Shown one piece after another: positions 8,438-16,659 of a stretch of DNA of 34,845 bases. Both the position numbers and the translations under genes were made by a program. Under the pieces are notes generated by a model. It was not told the DNA's origin. It searched no databases and saw only the letters and a program-made list of their open reading frames with translations. Position 1 is the first letter of the stretch. Each line of letters starts with the position of its first letter. This DNA is from WLMZ01 sp039920665 (GTDB lineage Bacteria; Actinomycetota; Acidimicrobiia; Acidimicrobiales; Ilumatobacteraceae), in assembly GCA_039920665.1 (NCBI GenBank), contig JBDSDH010000230.1:1-34845 (forward strand), in the 5' to 3' direction.

Positions 8438-9250
8438 ATGGCTCACAAGTCGATCGCCCGCCTGCTGGTCAAGCCCGGATCCATCGTCAATCTCAAGCGT
8501 CGTGTTGCCGATGACACGCTCGGATGGGAAAAGGAGGCAGCCAAGCAGGAGTTGGTCGACGTGATCTCCCAGATCGATGCGCTGCAGGTCAAACTCGCCG
8601 CCGCGCACAGTCGTAGCCTGCTCGTGGTGCTGCAGACGATGGATGCCGGCGGTAAGGACAGCACGATCCGCAACGTTTTCGGACCGCTCAATGCGATCGG
8701 CGTACGGGTCAACGGATTCAAGGCTCCAGCCGGAGACGAGCTCGATCACGACTACCTCTGGCGAGTGCACGCGGTCGCACCGGGACGCGGCGAGATTGGT
8801 GTGTGGAACCGGAGCCATTACGAGGACGTGTTGGTCGTGCGCGTCAAGGGGTTCGCTGCGAAATTGGTCTGGGAGAAGCGCTACCGCCACATCCGCGAGT
8901 TCGAACGAATGCTCACCGACGAGGGCACCGCGATCGTCAAGATCCACCTTCAGATCTCGAACGAAGAGCAGCGAGTGCGGCTCCAGGAGCGAATCGACGA
9001 CCCGGCCAAGCGCTGGAAGTTCCGGGTCGGCGATCTCGACGATCGCAAACTGTGGCCCGACTTCATGAAGGCGTACGAGGTCGCGTTCAACGAAACCAGC
9101 ACCGACTATGCGCCATGGTGGATCGTTCCTTCCGAACGCAAGTGGGTCCGCAACCTCGCAGTTGCCCGGATTGTGCTCGATGCGCTCCAGGAGATCAATC
9201 CTCAACTCCCTCCTGACGATCCTGAAATTGCCGGCTTGACCATCGAGTAG
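8438..9250 (+). CDS. ppk2: Polyphosphate kinase 2 family protein
   Basis: Cytoplasmic nucleotide phosphotransferase of 270 residues, the usual size for one-domain PPK2. The Walker A motif reads MDAGGKDST at 68-76, the Walker B region GVWNRSHYEDVLVVRV at 121-136 contains the catalytic Asp/Glu pair, and the lid-region RYRHIREFERMLTDEG and WKFRVGDLDDRKLW are conserved. These enzymes move phosphate between polyphosphate and AMP, ADP or NMPs; the short NWNRSHYEDV-type sequence favours an AMP/ADP-phosphorylating class but I cannot settle direction. It stands alone on the plus strand after the DUF5522-like gene. Confidence 0.92.
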   Translation: MAHKSIARLLVKPGSIVNLKRRVADDTLGWEKEAAKQELVDVISQIDALQVKLAAAHSRSLLVVLQTMDAGGKDSTIRNVFGPLNAIGVRVNGFKAPAGDELDHDYLWRVHAVAPGRGEIGVWNRSHYEDVLVVRVKGFAAKLVWEKRYRHIREFERMLTDEGTAIVKIHLQISNEEQRVRLQERIDDPAKRWKFRVGDLDDRKLWPDFMKAYEVAFNETSTDYAPWWIVPSERKWVRNLAVARIVLDALQEINPQLPPDDPEIAGLTIE

Positions 9251-9260
9251 TTCGCCCGGT

Positions 9261-9540
9261 GCAGTTCTTGCGGCCGCGTCAATCGCCGGCGTGGCCTCTG
9301 CGTACTTGGGCGAAACGTTCGATCGGCCGAGCGGCGAAGCGCTGCGGTGGTTCGACAACGACGCCGAGCTGAACACTGACATGTGTGCCGCTGCTGATGA
9401 GTCGCGAGAGCAGATCCTGCGTTTGTGGGAGCAGGCGTGCGCCCACACTGATGCAACGATCGAAGATTTTGATCCCATGATCGCCGAGACCAATCGTCAC
9501 GCCGGTCACGCCGACATCGTGTGCGAATTGATCGGTTGCG
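9261..9540 (+). pseudogene. DinB/DUF664-family remnant (N-terminally truncated, internally deleted)
   Basis: The plus frame reads AGVASAYLGETFDRPSGEAL, then an Asp-rich stretch, QILRLWEQACAHTDATIEDFD and MIAETNRHAGHADIVCELIG. The first and last parts match DUF664/DinB proteins (the ending normally reads HMIeETaRHaGHaDiLRELIDG). About 40 N-terminal residues are missing, and the segment that should sit between ATIEDFD and MIAET, normally some 25-35 residues, is absent without loss of frame. No stop follows the domain: the frame runs on into the antisense of the polymerase gene to 9791. This fills the 309-bp gap between PPK2 and the polymerase-domain gene. I infer a decaying gene; a GTG at 9291 could in principle still start a short peptide. 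Confidence 0.6.
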
Positions 9541-9559
9541 CTTCCGGACTTCGGCGCTG

Positions 9560-10522
9560 TCAGTCGTCGACATCCGGGTCGATCGCACCCGACCGATCAT
9601 CGCGATCGGCCCATTCGATCAGCGGCTCGAACGCGAACACGTGGTCGTCGATGTCCGCAGCCAGATCACCGATGGCGGCGAAGCGGGCGGGCACCGTCCG
9701 GATCGTGAGGTCGGACGGCTCGACGTCGCTGATCTCCTCCCACGTGATCGGGGTCGACACGCGAGCATCAGCAAACCCCCGCACGGAGTAGGCCGCGGCC
9801 ATTGTGTGGTCGCGTGCGTTCTGGTTGTAGTCGACGAAGACTGCGGCCGGATCACGGTCCTTGCGCCACCAGGTGGTCGTGACGTCAGCCGGTGCCCGTC
9901 GCTCCACTTCGCGTGCGAAAGCAAGCGCACCTCGGCGGACGTCGGGAAACGAATGGCTCGGCTCGATCCGGACGTAGATGTGGAGGCCTCGCCCGCCGGA
10001 GGTCTTCGGATAACCCGTCGCGCCGAGTTCGTCGAGCACCTCACGGGCAATTGCGGCGACATGCCGGATGCGATCGAACGAGCAGTCCGGCATCGGGTCG
10101 AGATCGATCCGCCATTCGTCGGGCTGCTCGGTATTTGACCGTCGCGAATTCCAGGGATGGAACTCCACGGTCGACATCTGCACCGCCCAGATCACCTCCG
10201 CCAGTTCGGTGACGCACAGTTCGTCCGCGTGCAACCCGTATCGGGGGAAGTGCATTCGAACCGTTCCGAGCCACGGGGGAGCGCCGTTCGGCACTCGCTT
10301 CTGATGGACCTTGTCACCCGTGACGCCCTTCGGGAAACGGTGCAGCATGCACGGACGCTCACGCAATGCATTGACGATTCCGGGTCCAATGCCGAGGTAG
10401 TAGTTGACGAGGTCCATCTTCGTGGCACCGAGCGCAGGGAAGTAAATCCGGTCGGGGTTCGAGATTCGCACAACCCTCTCGCCGACGGTCAGTTCGACTG
10501 CTGGCGGCTTGGAAGCAGGCAC
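9560..10522 (-). CDS. Stand-alone LigD-type polymerase domain (archaeo-eukaryotic primase superfamily)
   Basis: About 320 residues matching the polymerase domain of bacterial DNA ligase D without ligase or nuclease modules. Landmarks: ISNPDRIYFPALGATKMDLVNYY near the start; MLHRFPKGVTGDKVHQKRVP; the first metal site DLDP at about 139-142; the nucleotide-binding SGGRGLHIYV at about 174-183; and the third metal aspartate in VFVDYNQNARDHTMAAAYSVRG at about 230. Such enzymes insert NTPs or dNTPs during end joining or gap filling. The start is uncertain: I prefer GTG 10522 (VPASKPPAVELTVGERVVR), while the frame stays open beyond 10669, where it would collide with the divergent oxidoreductase gene. 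No Ku or ATP-dependent ligase gene is in the window. Confidence 0.88.
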   Translation of the reverse strand: MPASKPPAVELTVGERVVRISNPDRIYFPALGATKMDLVNYYLGIGPGIVNALRERPCMLHRFPKGVTGDKVHQKRVPNGAPPWLGTVRMHFPRYGLHADELCVTELAEVIWAVQMSTVEFHPWNSRRSNTEQPDEWRIDLDPMPDCSFDRIRHVAAIAREVLDELGATGYPKTSGGRGLHIYVRIEPSHSFPDVRRGALAFAREVERRAPADVTTTWWRKDRDPAAVFVDYNQNARDHTMAAAYSVRGFADARVSTPITWEEISDVEPSDLTIRTVPARFAAIGDLAADIDDHVFAFEPLIEWADRDDRSGAIDPDVDD

Positions 10523-10667
10523 GTCTGGACGGTACAGCAGGTGGCTGTCGGCTGCAGCCGACCTCCCCTGCCCGACGACGCCTGGTGCTGTTCGATCGCG
10601 TGAACGCACATCAAAGCTTGTCGAGGTGCCGCTGACGAGGTTGTACGAAATGTAAAGTCGAGACCTC

Positions 10668-11519
10668 ATGACTGTCCTCGTTCCCACTTCGCTCGATGAG
10701 GCCCTGTCCGCCTTGGCCGGCATGCCCGACGCCCTCGTGCTCGCCGGAGGCACCGATGCAATGGTCGAGGTCAACATGGGCCATCGCAAGCCGATCGATG
10801 TCGTCTCGGTCAACCGGGTGTCCGAACTGCGCTCGTGGACCTACGACCCGATAGAGGCAACTGTCCACATCGGCGCCGCCCTCACCTACAGCGAGTTGAT
10901 GCAGCCTCCGTTGGCGGACCTCCTGCCAGCACTTGCCGAGGCGGCCCGCACCGTCGGCTCGCCCCAAATCCGCAACGCCGGAACGCTTGGTGGCAACCTC
11001 GGCACGTGCTCGCCGGCCGGCGACGGCTTGCCGGTCCTCACCGCATTGGATGCTGTCGTTCATCTGGCAAGTACTCGCGGTGAGCGTTCGCTTCCGATTC
11101 GTGAGTTCATGGTCGGCGTCAAGCGCACGGCCCGTGAGCGCGACGAACTGATCACCGGAGTCACGGTTCCGGTCCTCGAGGGCTGGCAGGGGTACAGCAA
11201 GGTCGGCGTTCGCAACGCAATGGTGATTGCACTGGCGACGGCGTGTGTCGCCGTCGACACGCCCGGGCGAAACCTACGGCTCGCGATTGGCTCGGTCGGG
11301 ACCACCATCTTGCGCTGCGACGAGGCCGAGCAGTTCGCCGCCGCCGAGGTCGACTTCATCGGCTGTGTCGCTTCGTCCGCCACGGTCTCCAGGTTCGGTG
11401 AACTCGCAGCGGCCCACAGCCGTCCCATCGACGACCACCGTTCCAGCGCCGCATATCGCCGACATGCGATCGGTGTTCTCTCGTCTCGTCTCCTGCGGAG
11501 GGCATTCCCCCATGAGTAA
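10668..11519 (+). CDS. Molybdenum hydroxylase FAD-binding subunit (CoxM/XdhB-like)
   Basis: Medium subunit of 283 residues that passes electrons from the iron-sulfur subunit to FAD. The flavin-binding motifs are AGGTDAMVEVN at 26-36 and IRNAGTLGGNLGT at 101-113, both typical of the family. The C-terminal CO-dehydrogenase flavoprotein domain with YSKVGVRNAMVIALA follows. The ATG at 10668 fits the family start (MTVLVPTSLDEAL). Its last 8 bases overlap the start of the iron-sulfur subunit gene, so the three subunits form a tightly coupled operon. The order FAD, FeS, Mo is common in actinobacterial xanthine dehydrogenase-type clusters. Confidence 0.93.
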   Translation: MTVLVPTSLDEALSALAGMPDALVLAGGTDAMVEVNMGHRKPIDVVSVNRVSELRSWTYDPIEATVHIGAALTYSELMQPPLADLLPALAEAARTVGSPQIRNAGTLGGNLGTCSPAGDGLPVLTALDAVVHLASTRGERSLPIREFMVGVKRTARERDELITGVTVPVLEGWQGYSKVGVRNAMVIALATACVAVDTPGRNLRLAIGSVGTTILRCDEAEQFAAAEVDFIGCVASSATVSRFGELAAAHSRPIDDHRSSAAYRRHAIGVLSSRLLRRAFPHE

Positions 11520-12045
11520 CCACAATGGTCCGACCCTCGACGGCTCGATTGCCGTTCAGCTCAACGAGCACTATTCGCTCGATGTCAACGGCGAAACGCG
11601 CGAGGTGCAGGATGCGTGGATCGGTGAGAGCCTCCTCTACGTGCTGCGCGAGCGGCTCGGGTTGATGGGCAGCAAGGGCGCGTGCGAGCAGGGCGAGTGC
11701 GGTTCGTGCAGTGTCATGGTCGGGGGAGAGCTGGTCTGCTCGTGCCTGGTGATGGCGGCATCTGCGATCGGGCAACCCATCGTGTCGATCGAAGGTGTTG
11801 CGCCGGTCGGGTCGCCGAGCGACGTGCAGCAGGCGTTCGTGACGGCGGGCGCGGTCCAGTGCGGGTTCTGCACACCGGGTCTGATCATGGCCACCCACAA
11901 TTTGCTCGAGCGGTCGCCGGAGCCCACCGAAACCGAGATCCGTGAAGAACTCAGCGGCAACGTCTGTCGCTGTACCGGCTACGGCCGGATCATCGATGCC
12001 GTCCAACAGGTCGCTGTCGCTCGCCGGTCAGCGGTGGCATCGTGA
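11512..12045 (+). CDS. Molybdenum hydroxylase [2Fe-2S] subunit (CoxS/XdhC-small-like)
   Basis: Small subunit of 177 residues with two iron-sulfur clusters. The plant-type ferredoxin cluster uses C58, C63, C66 and probably C78 (GACEQGECGSCSV then LVCSC). The second, all-helical domain holds QCGFC at 116-120 and VCRCTGY at 151-157. The first 20 residues (MSNHNGPTLDGSIAVQLNEH) are a short extension ahead of the usual start of the fold. ATG 11512 lies inside the end of the FAD-subunit gene, and its TGA stop overlaps the GTG start of the large subunit (GTGA). The longer open frame from 11227 is only the shadow of the upstream gene. Confidence 0.94.
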   Translation: MSNHNGPTLDGSIAVQLNEHYSLDVNGETREVQDAWIGESLLYVLRERLGLMGSKGACEQGECGSCSVMVGGELVCSCLVMAASAIGQPIVSIEGVAPVGSPSDVQQAFVTAGAVQCGFCTPGLIMATHNLLERSPEPTETEIREELSGNVCRCTGYGRIIDAVQQVAVARRSAVAS

Positions 12046-14327
12046 CCATCATCGACGCCCGACCGATCGCCCCACCAACGGGTGGCCGCCTTGGCGACAG
12101 CATCAGCCGCCCCGACGGTACGGCCAAGGTCCAGGGCAGCTTTGCGTTCTCGTCCGATCTCAATGCCGAGAACTGTCTGTGGGGTGCCACGCTCCGATCA
12201 CCGCATCCGTCCGCGCGCATCGTCAGTATCGACGTCGGTCCGGCGTACCGGATCTCTGGTGTCGAAGCGATCATCACTGCTGCTGATGTACCGGGCAAAG
12301 CCACCTACGGTCTGATCAGTCAGGACCAGCCGGTTTTCGCGAGCGATGTCGTGCGGTATGTGGGTGAGCCGATCGCTGCGGTCGCTGCCGATCACCCTGA
12401 GACCTGTCGGCGCGCGATCGCAGCCATCATCGTCACCTACGAAGTGCTCGAGCCGTTGACCGATCCCGAGCTCGCGATCGATGGATCGTTCCCTCCGATC
12501 CATCCCGACGGGAACCTGATCCGTCATCAGCGGATCGTGTCCGGTGACCCCACCGCCACCGGAGCAGTCGTGGTCGAGGGTCTGTACGAGATCGGGATGC
12601 AGGACCAGGCGTTCCTCGGGCTCGAAGCGGCGCTCGCGCTCCCCGATCCCGGTGGTGCCGGCATCGAGCTCTACGTCGCGACTCAGTGGCTGCACGAGGA
12701 TCAGAAGCAGATTGCGGCCTGCCTCGGTCTGGAGTACGACAAGGTGCGACTCACGCTCGGCGGCGTCGGCGGCGCTTTCGGCGCACGCGAAGACATCAGT
12801 CTGCAAGTGCACACATGCCTTCTCGCGCTGCGTACCGGTCGCCCCGTTCGCATTTCCTACAGTCGCGAGGAAAGCTTCCTCGGTCACGTCCACCGCCACC
12901 CGGCCAAGATCTGGATGCGCCATCACGCCACCGCTGAGGGGCGGATCGTGCGGATCGATGCCCGATTCGTGTTCGACGGTGGGGCCTATGCCTCCACCTC
13001 GTCAGCGGTGCTGATCAACGGCATTACCCACACCCAGGGTCCCTACAAGTGCGCCAACGCCACCGTCGACGGCTATGCCGTGCGCACCAACAACCTGCCC
13101 TGTGGCGCGATGCGAGGCTTCGGTGTCGTCCAGGCGTGCTTCGCCCACGAGGGCCAGATGGACCGCCTGGCTGTCGCCTGCGGCATCGATCCGGTCGAGA
13201 TCCGCCTGCTCAATGCCATCGAGACCGGCGATGCGTTCATCACCGGTCAGGTGCTCCGCAACGTCGCTCCGGTCGAGCGATGCATTCGCGAGACTGCTGC
13301 GCTGCCGCTGCCTGACGAACCCGTTGGCGGCCACGACGGCGACGTCATGCGGCTGCCAGGCGGAGCCGGCCGCACCGCCGACGTCAGTCACATCCGACGT
13401 GGCATCGGCTTCGCGGTCTCGGTCAAGAACTTGATGTACAGCGAGGGGTTCGACGACTACTCGACCGCGCGCTGCCGCCTCGCCGGTGGCGTCGCGACGC
13501 TCAAGTTCGCGACCGCCGAGGTCGGGCAGGGTTTCGTCACCATCGCCGGCCAGATTGCTCGCAGCGTGCTCGGCGTCGACGATGTCAAGCTGGATTCGAT
13601 CGACACCGGCGTCGGCTCGGCCGGTTCGACCTCAGCATCGCGTCAGACGTGGATGAGCGGGGGAGCCGTCAACGCAGCGTGCATGAAGGTCCGCGGCTTG
13701 ATGTTCGATCACGTCGCAGCGACCCACGGCATCGACGTCGACGGGCTGGTGGTGCAGGGCAACGAGATCGTCGACACGGCCGGCACGCTGCGGATCTCGG
13801 TGATCCAAGCGACTGCTGATGCCGAATTCGACGAGACCGTGCAGTACCACCACAAGCCGACGGAAGATCTCGACGAGAACGGCCAGGGCAACTGCCACAC
13901 AGCGTTCGCATTCGTGGCCCACCGCGCCGTCGTCGACGTCGACCCAGAACTCGGCCTCGTCAAGGTGATCCAGGTCGCGACGGCCCAAGATGTCGGTAGG
14001 GCACTCAACCCGCTCAGCGTTCTCGGCCAGATCGAGGGTGGGATCGCCCAAGGACTTGGGTTGGCCGTGATGGAAGAGATCATCATGACCGACGGTCGTG
14101 TCCGTAACCCGAGCTTCACCGACTACCTGCTGCCGACGTTTCTCGACATGCCCAACGTGGTCACGAGCCTGATCGAAGAACCGGATCCGTTCGCCCCGCT
14201 CGGTGCCAAAGGTGTCGGCGAGCCACCGACGGTGTCGAGCACGCCCGCCATCGTCGCCGCGATCCGCGACGCGATCGGCAAGCCACTCGACCGGGTGCCG
14301 GTGCGCCCCACCGACATCATCTTCTGA
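12042..14327 (+). CDS. Molybdenum hydroxylase large subunit, xanthine dehydrogenase type
   Basis: Catalytic molybdopterin subunit, 761 residues. Mo-cofactor contacts are visible: GGVGGAFGARED at 240-251, the substrate-loop arginine in CGAMRGFGVVQACF at 354-367, and the catalytic glutamate E727 in GVGEPPTVSSTPA. The active-site loop signature of form-I CO dehydrogenase (AYxCSFR) is absent, so I call it a hydroxylase of purines or another N-heterocycle rather than CO dehydrogenase. Start GTG 12042 overlaps the preceding stop. No xdhC-type sulfuration/insertion factor is encoded in the window, so maturation must be supplied elsewhere. The neighbouring phosphoribosyltransferase and amidohydrolases support a purine role, by inference. 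Confidence 0.93.
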   Translation: MTIIDARPIAPPTGGRLGDSISRPDGTAKVQGSFAFSSDLNAENCLWGATLRSPHPSARIVSIDVGPAYRISGVEAIITAADVPGKATYGLISQDQPVFASDVVRYVGEPIAAVAADHPETCRRAIAAIIVTYEVLEPLTDPELAIDGSFPPIHPDGNLIRHQRIVSGDPTATGAVVVEGLYEIGMQDQAFLGLEAALALPDPGGAGIELYVATQWLHEDQKQIAACLGLEYDKVRLTLGGVGGAFGAREDISLQVHTCLLALRTGRPVRISYSREESFLGHVHRHPAKIWMRHHATAEGRIVRIDARFVFDGGAYASTSSAVLINGITHTQGPYKCANATVDGYAVRTNNLPCGAMRGFGVVQACFAHEGQMDRLAVACGIDPVEIRLLNAIETGDAFITGQVLRNVAPVERCIRETAALPLPDEPVGGHDGDVMRLPGGAGRTADVSHIRRGIGFAVSVKNLMYSEGFDDYSTARCRLAGGVATLKFATAEVGQGFVTIAGQIARSVLGVDDVKLDSIDTGVGSAGSTSASRQTWMSGGAVNAACMKVRGLMFDHVAATHGIDVDGLVVQGNEIVDTAGTLRISVIQATADAEFDETVQYHHKPTEDLDENGQGNCHTAFAFVAHRAVVDVDPELGLVKVIQVATAQDVGRALNPLSVLGQIEGGIAQGLGLAVMEEIIMTDGRVRNPSFTDYLLPTFLDMPNVVTSLIEEPDPFAPLGAKGVGEPPTVSSTPAIVAAIRDAIGKPLDRVPVRPTDIIF

Positions 14328-14478
14328 CTTCATCTTCTGACACCCGTCTTCGGACGTCATCTTCTGCCGTCCGTTCTGGCTGGCGGGCGTTGGTCAGCTA
14401 GCTTGGCTGATTCTGGTCTGTCTTTCTTTCGACCATCTTCTTTCCCATCTTCTTCCCCATCTTCAGGAGCAACACGCG
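14328..14478 (+). other. Pyrimidine-rich repeat leader before the phosphoribosyltransferase
   Basis: This 151-bp gap holds repeated CATCTTCT-type units: three near 14321-14365 continuing from the large-subunit stop, and three near 14433-14465 (CCATCTTCTTTCCCATCTTCTTCCCCATCTTC). Between them is a less repetitive stretch with TCAGCTAGCTTGGCTGA, a 7-bp inverted repeat. I see no coding region. It may carry a promoter and leader, or have grown by slippage. Confidence 0.5.
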
Positions 14479-14976
14479 GTGACTTCCGAGCGCGAAATCA
14501 TGTCATGGCAAATCTTCGGCGACGCCTCTCGGGCGTTGGCCCAGTTGGTCGCCGACGACGACTACGAGCCGGACATGATCCTGTCGATCGCCCGTGGTGG
14601 ACTGCTGATCGGCGGAGCCCTGGGATATGCACTGTCGGTCAAGAATGTCTACACGATGAATGTCGAGTTCTACACCGGTGTCGACGAGCGGCTGGAAGTG
14701 CCCCGCATCCTTCCGCCGGCCCCCGACTTCGTCGACGTGTCCGATGCCAAGATCCTGATCGCCGACGACGTCGCCGACACCGGCCACACCCTGCGCAGTG
14801 TGTTCGACTTCTGCCACGGCAAGGTGGCCGAAGTCCGCAGCGCTGTGCTGTACGAGAAGCCGCACAGTGTCGTCCAGTGTGAATACGTCTGGAAGCGCAC
14901 CGACGAGTGGATCAACTTCCCGTGGAGCGACAAGGATCCCGTCGCCCGTCGCGCCTGGTCCGTCAAAGACGCCTGA
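14479..14976 (+). CDS. Phosphoribosyltransferase, purine salvage type
   Basis: Type I PRTase of 165 residues that would join a purine base to PRPP. The PRPP loop reads ILIADDVADTGHTL at 92-105; the pyrophosphate-binding segment is PDMILSIARGGLLIGGALG at 31-49. The C-terminus KRTDEWINFPWSDKDPVARRAW is typical of xanthine-guanine-type PRTases (Gpt-like). Start GTG 14479 has a CAGGAG ribosome binding site about 9 bases upstream. It lies 151 bp after the hydroxylase operon on the same strand; together they could balance oxidation against salvage of purines. Exact base specificity is not readable. Confidence 0.88.
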   Translation: MTSEREIMSWQIFGDASRALAQLVADDDYEPDMILSIARGGLLIGGALGYALSVKNVYTMNVEFYTGVDERLEVPRILPPAPDFVDVSDAKILIADDVADTGHTLRSVFDFCHGKVAEVRSAVLYEKPHSVVQCEYVWKRTDEWINFPWSDKDPVARRAWSVKDA

Positions 14977-14979
14977 CGC

Positions 14980-14998
14980 GTCGCGTTCCAAACGCGAC
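14980..14998. terminator. Hairpin just after the phosphoribosyltransferase stop
   Basis: GTCGCGTT and AACGCGAC form an 8-bp perfect stem around the loop CCA, three bases after the TGA. It lacks a T-tract. It is one of two inverted repeats between the converging phosphoribosyltransferase and FAD oxidoreductase genes. Confidence 0.5.
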
Positions 14999-15016
14999 CG
15001 GCGACGATCGGCAATG

Positions 15017-15036
15017 AGCGGCTGTCGACAGCCGCT
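15017..15036. repeat. 20-bp perfect palindrome between convergent genes
   Basis: AGCGGCTGTCGACAGCCGCT reads identically on both strands. It lies 30 bp before the stop of the FAD oxidoreductase and 40 bp after the phosphoribosyltransferase stop. It may end transcription from either side or bind a dimeric protein. A loopless palindrome could fold with GTCGAC as the tip. Confidence 0.65.
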
Positions 15037-15065
15037 GGAGTCCCAGTTCGACACCGAGCGACCGA

Positions 15066-16625
15066 CTATGCAGAATGCGTGCGGAGGACGACCTCGGCGG
15101 CATTTCGGCCGCTCGCACCCCAGACCCCGGCGCCCGGGAACGTGGCTGCCCCGGTGATGTAGAGGCCGCGCACGGGGGTCTCGTAGCGGGTGAGTTCGGG
15201 ATTCTTGCTGCGCAACGCAGCGAGGGGGCCACCGGCGAAGCTCGTCGCGTGACCCTTGGGGAGGTTGAACTCCGACTCGTACAAGGCGGGGGTCATCACC
15301 CGCCAATCGATGATCGAATCCGGAAACGACGGCTGGACAAGCGTTGAATACTGGTCGAGCCAGCGCTGCGGTTCCGTGCGTTCGGTCCAGCCACCGGTGA
15401 AGTTGTATGGCGTGTAGATCGCCTCGAGGCTCAACACGTGCTGGCCGGCCGGTGCCATCGTCGGATCGATCACAGTGGGCACGTTGACGAGCAGTCCGGG
15501 CCGATCCAGGATCTCACCGCGCTCCATCAATGCGTATCCGCGGTCCATCTCAGCCAGCGACGGCGAGATCGCAGTGGTACAGGCGGCGACGTCGAGGCCG
15601 AGTGAGGCGAAGATCGGTTCGTCAGCGGCACGGAGCCGTGGCGCTTCGCTGAGCACGGCATCGATTTTCGATTCGTACCCCTGGCCTTGGGGCATTGTCC
15701 GCCAGCGTTGAACCAGGCCATCAGCGCCGGACGGCGGGTTGCTGAGCCATTCGAGAAACGTGCGATGCGGATCGCAGGCCGACACGACGACCTTGGACCG
15801 GACCTCGGTGCCGTCGGCCAGGGCAACACCGACGACGCCGGTGTTGTCGCACAGGATGGACGTCACTCGACTGTTGGCGAGCAACTCGCCTCCGAAGCCG
15901 ATGAACGCGCTGAGCAATGCGTCTGGCACCGCACCACTGCCACCGACCGGTCGTCCGACGGTTGCGACGTGACGCATTGCGTAGGTCAGCGCCCCGAGCC
16001 CAGAACCGGCGAATTCAGGGGAAATGCCCCACACCATTGGACCAACCGCCATCCCGGGAGCCCGCAATGCCTCAGTCGCGAAAAATGAGCGCATGACGTC
16101 GGCGCCGCTTCGCTGGCTCCAACGCAGCAGCGTGCTCACCCCCTTGAACCGTTTGCCGAACACCGTGCGGGTCAGCCCGCCGATCGACGGTGGCTCGGCT
16201 GCTGCCTCGAACACCAACTTCACAGCAGGAATCGCAACCTTCAAGTACTGACGGTAGCCCTCGACTTCGCCCGGATGCAGCAGTTGCAGTGCATCGATGG
16301 TGCGGTCGATGTCGTGGAAGCTCGGCCATGGGCGTGGGTCGTCCCAGGTCATGTTCAATTGCGACGGCTCGACGTCGAGATAGCACAGGCCGTGATCAGC
16401 GAGGCGCAGTTCCGACATCACCGGCGTCGTCCGAAACGTGAGATGGTCGCAGTTGCAGATGTTGACGGTGGCGCCGCCCCATGCCTCGCTGCCGGCCGTG
16501 CCGCCGACGGAGGCCCGGGCTTCGACGAGGGTCGTTCGTAACCCGGCCTTGGCGAGATAGGCAGCGGTCACCAGGCCGTTGTGGCCAGCACCGATCACGA
16601 TTGCATCAACATCCCGGTTGGTCAC
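15066..16625 (-). CDS. FAD-dependent oxidoreductase of the phytoene desaturase/PYROXD2-like family
   Basis: Flavoprotein of 519 residues. The N-terminal dinucleotide fold is AIVIGAGHNGLVTAAYLAKAG with the ribose-binding E near residue 35 (TLVEARASVGG). The C-terminal FAD motif is VRGLYITGAATFPGAGVWGASGRNAA. The spacing and the GHNGL variant fit NAD(P)/FAD-dependent oxidoreductases related to PYROXD2 and CrtI rather than amine oxidases. Start is GTG 16625; only 34 bp separate it from the divergent creatininase-family gene, and that spacer is rich in inverted repeats. No carotenoid genes are nearby, so the substrate is open. Confidence 0.9.
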   Translation of the reverse strand: MTNRDVDAIVIGAGHNGLVTAAYLAKAGLRTTLVEARASVGGTAGSEAWGGATVNICNCDHLTFRTTPVMSELRLADHGLCYLDVEPSQLNMTWDDPRPWPSFHDIDRTIDALQLLHPGEVEGYRQYLKVAIPAVKLVFEAAAEPPSIGGLTRTVFGKRFKGVSTLLRWSQRSGADVMRSFFATEALRAPGMAVGPMVWGISPEFAGSGLGALTYAMRHVATVGRPVGGSGAVPDALLSAFIGFGGELLANSRVTSILCDNTGVVGVALADGTEVRSKVVVSACDPHRTFLEWLSNPPSGADGLVQRWRTMPQGQGYESKIDAVLSEAPRLRAADEPIFASLGLDVAACTTAISPSLAEMDRGYALMERGEILDRPGLLVNVPTVIDPTMAPAGQHVLSLEAIYTPYNFTGGWTERTEPQRWLDQYSTLVQPSFPDSIIDWRVMTPALYESEFNLPKGHATSFAGGPLAALRSKNPELTRYETPVRGLYITGAATFPGAGVWGASGRNAAEVVLRTHSA

Positions 16626-16652
16626 CAGGCCATTCTGGCCTGCGCGCTAGCG
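16626..16652. promoter_or_regulatory. Inverted repeats in a 34-bp divergent spacer
   Basis: CAGGCCA-TTC-TGGCCTG (16626-16642) is a perfect 7-bp inverted repeat with a 3-bp spacer, and CGCTAGCG (16645-16652) is an 8-bp palindrome just after it. They lie directly between the GTG starts of the FAD oxidoreductase (-) and the creatininase-family gene (+). With so little space, a shared operator and near-leaderless transcripts are possible. Confidence 0.4.
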
Positions 16653-16659
16653 TGATCGC

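Noticed and set aside
12042..14327. Aerobic CO dehydrogenase large subunit
   Set aside because: The CoxL AYxCSFR active-site loop is missing and the position reads CGAMRGFG, which fits the xanthine dehydrogenase group.
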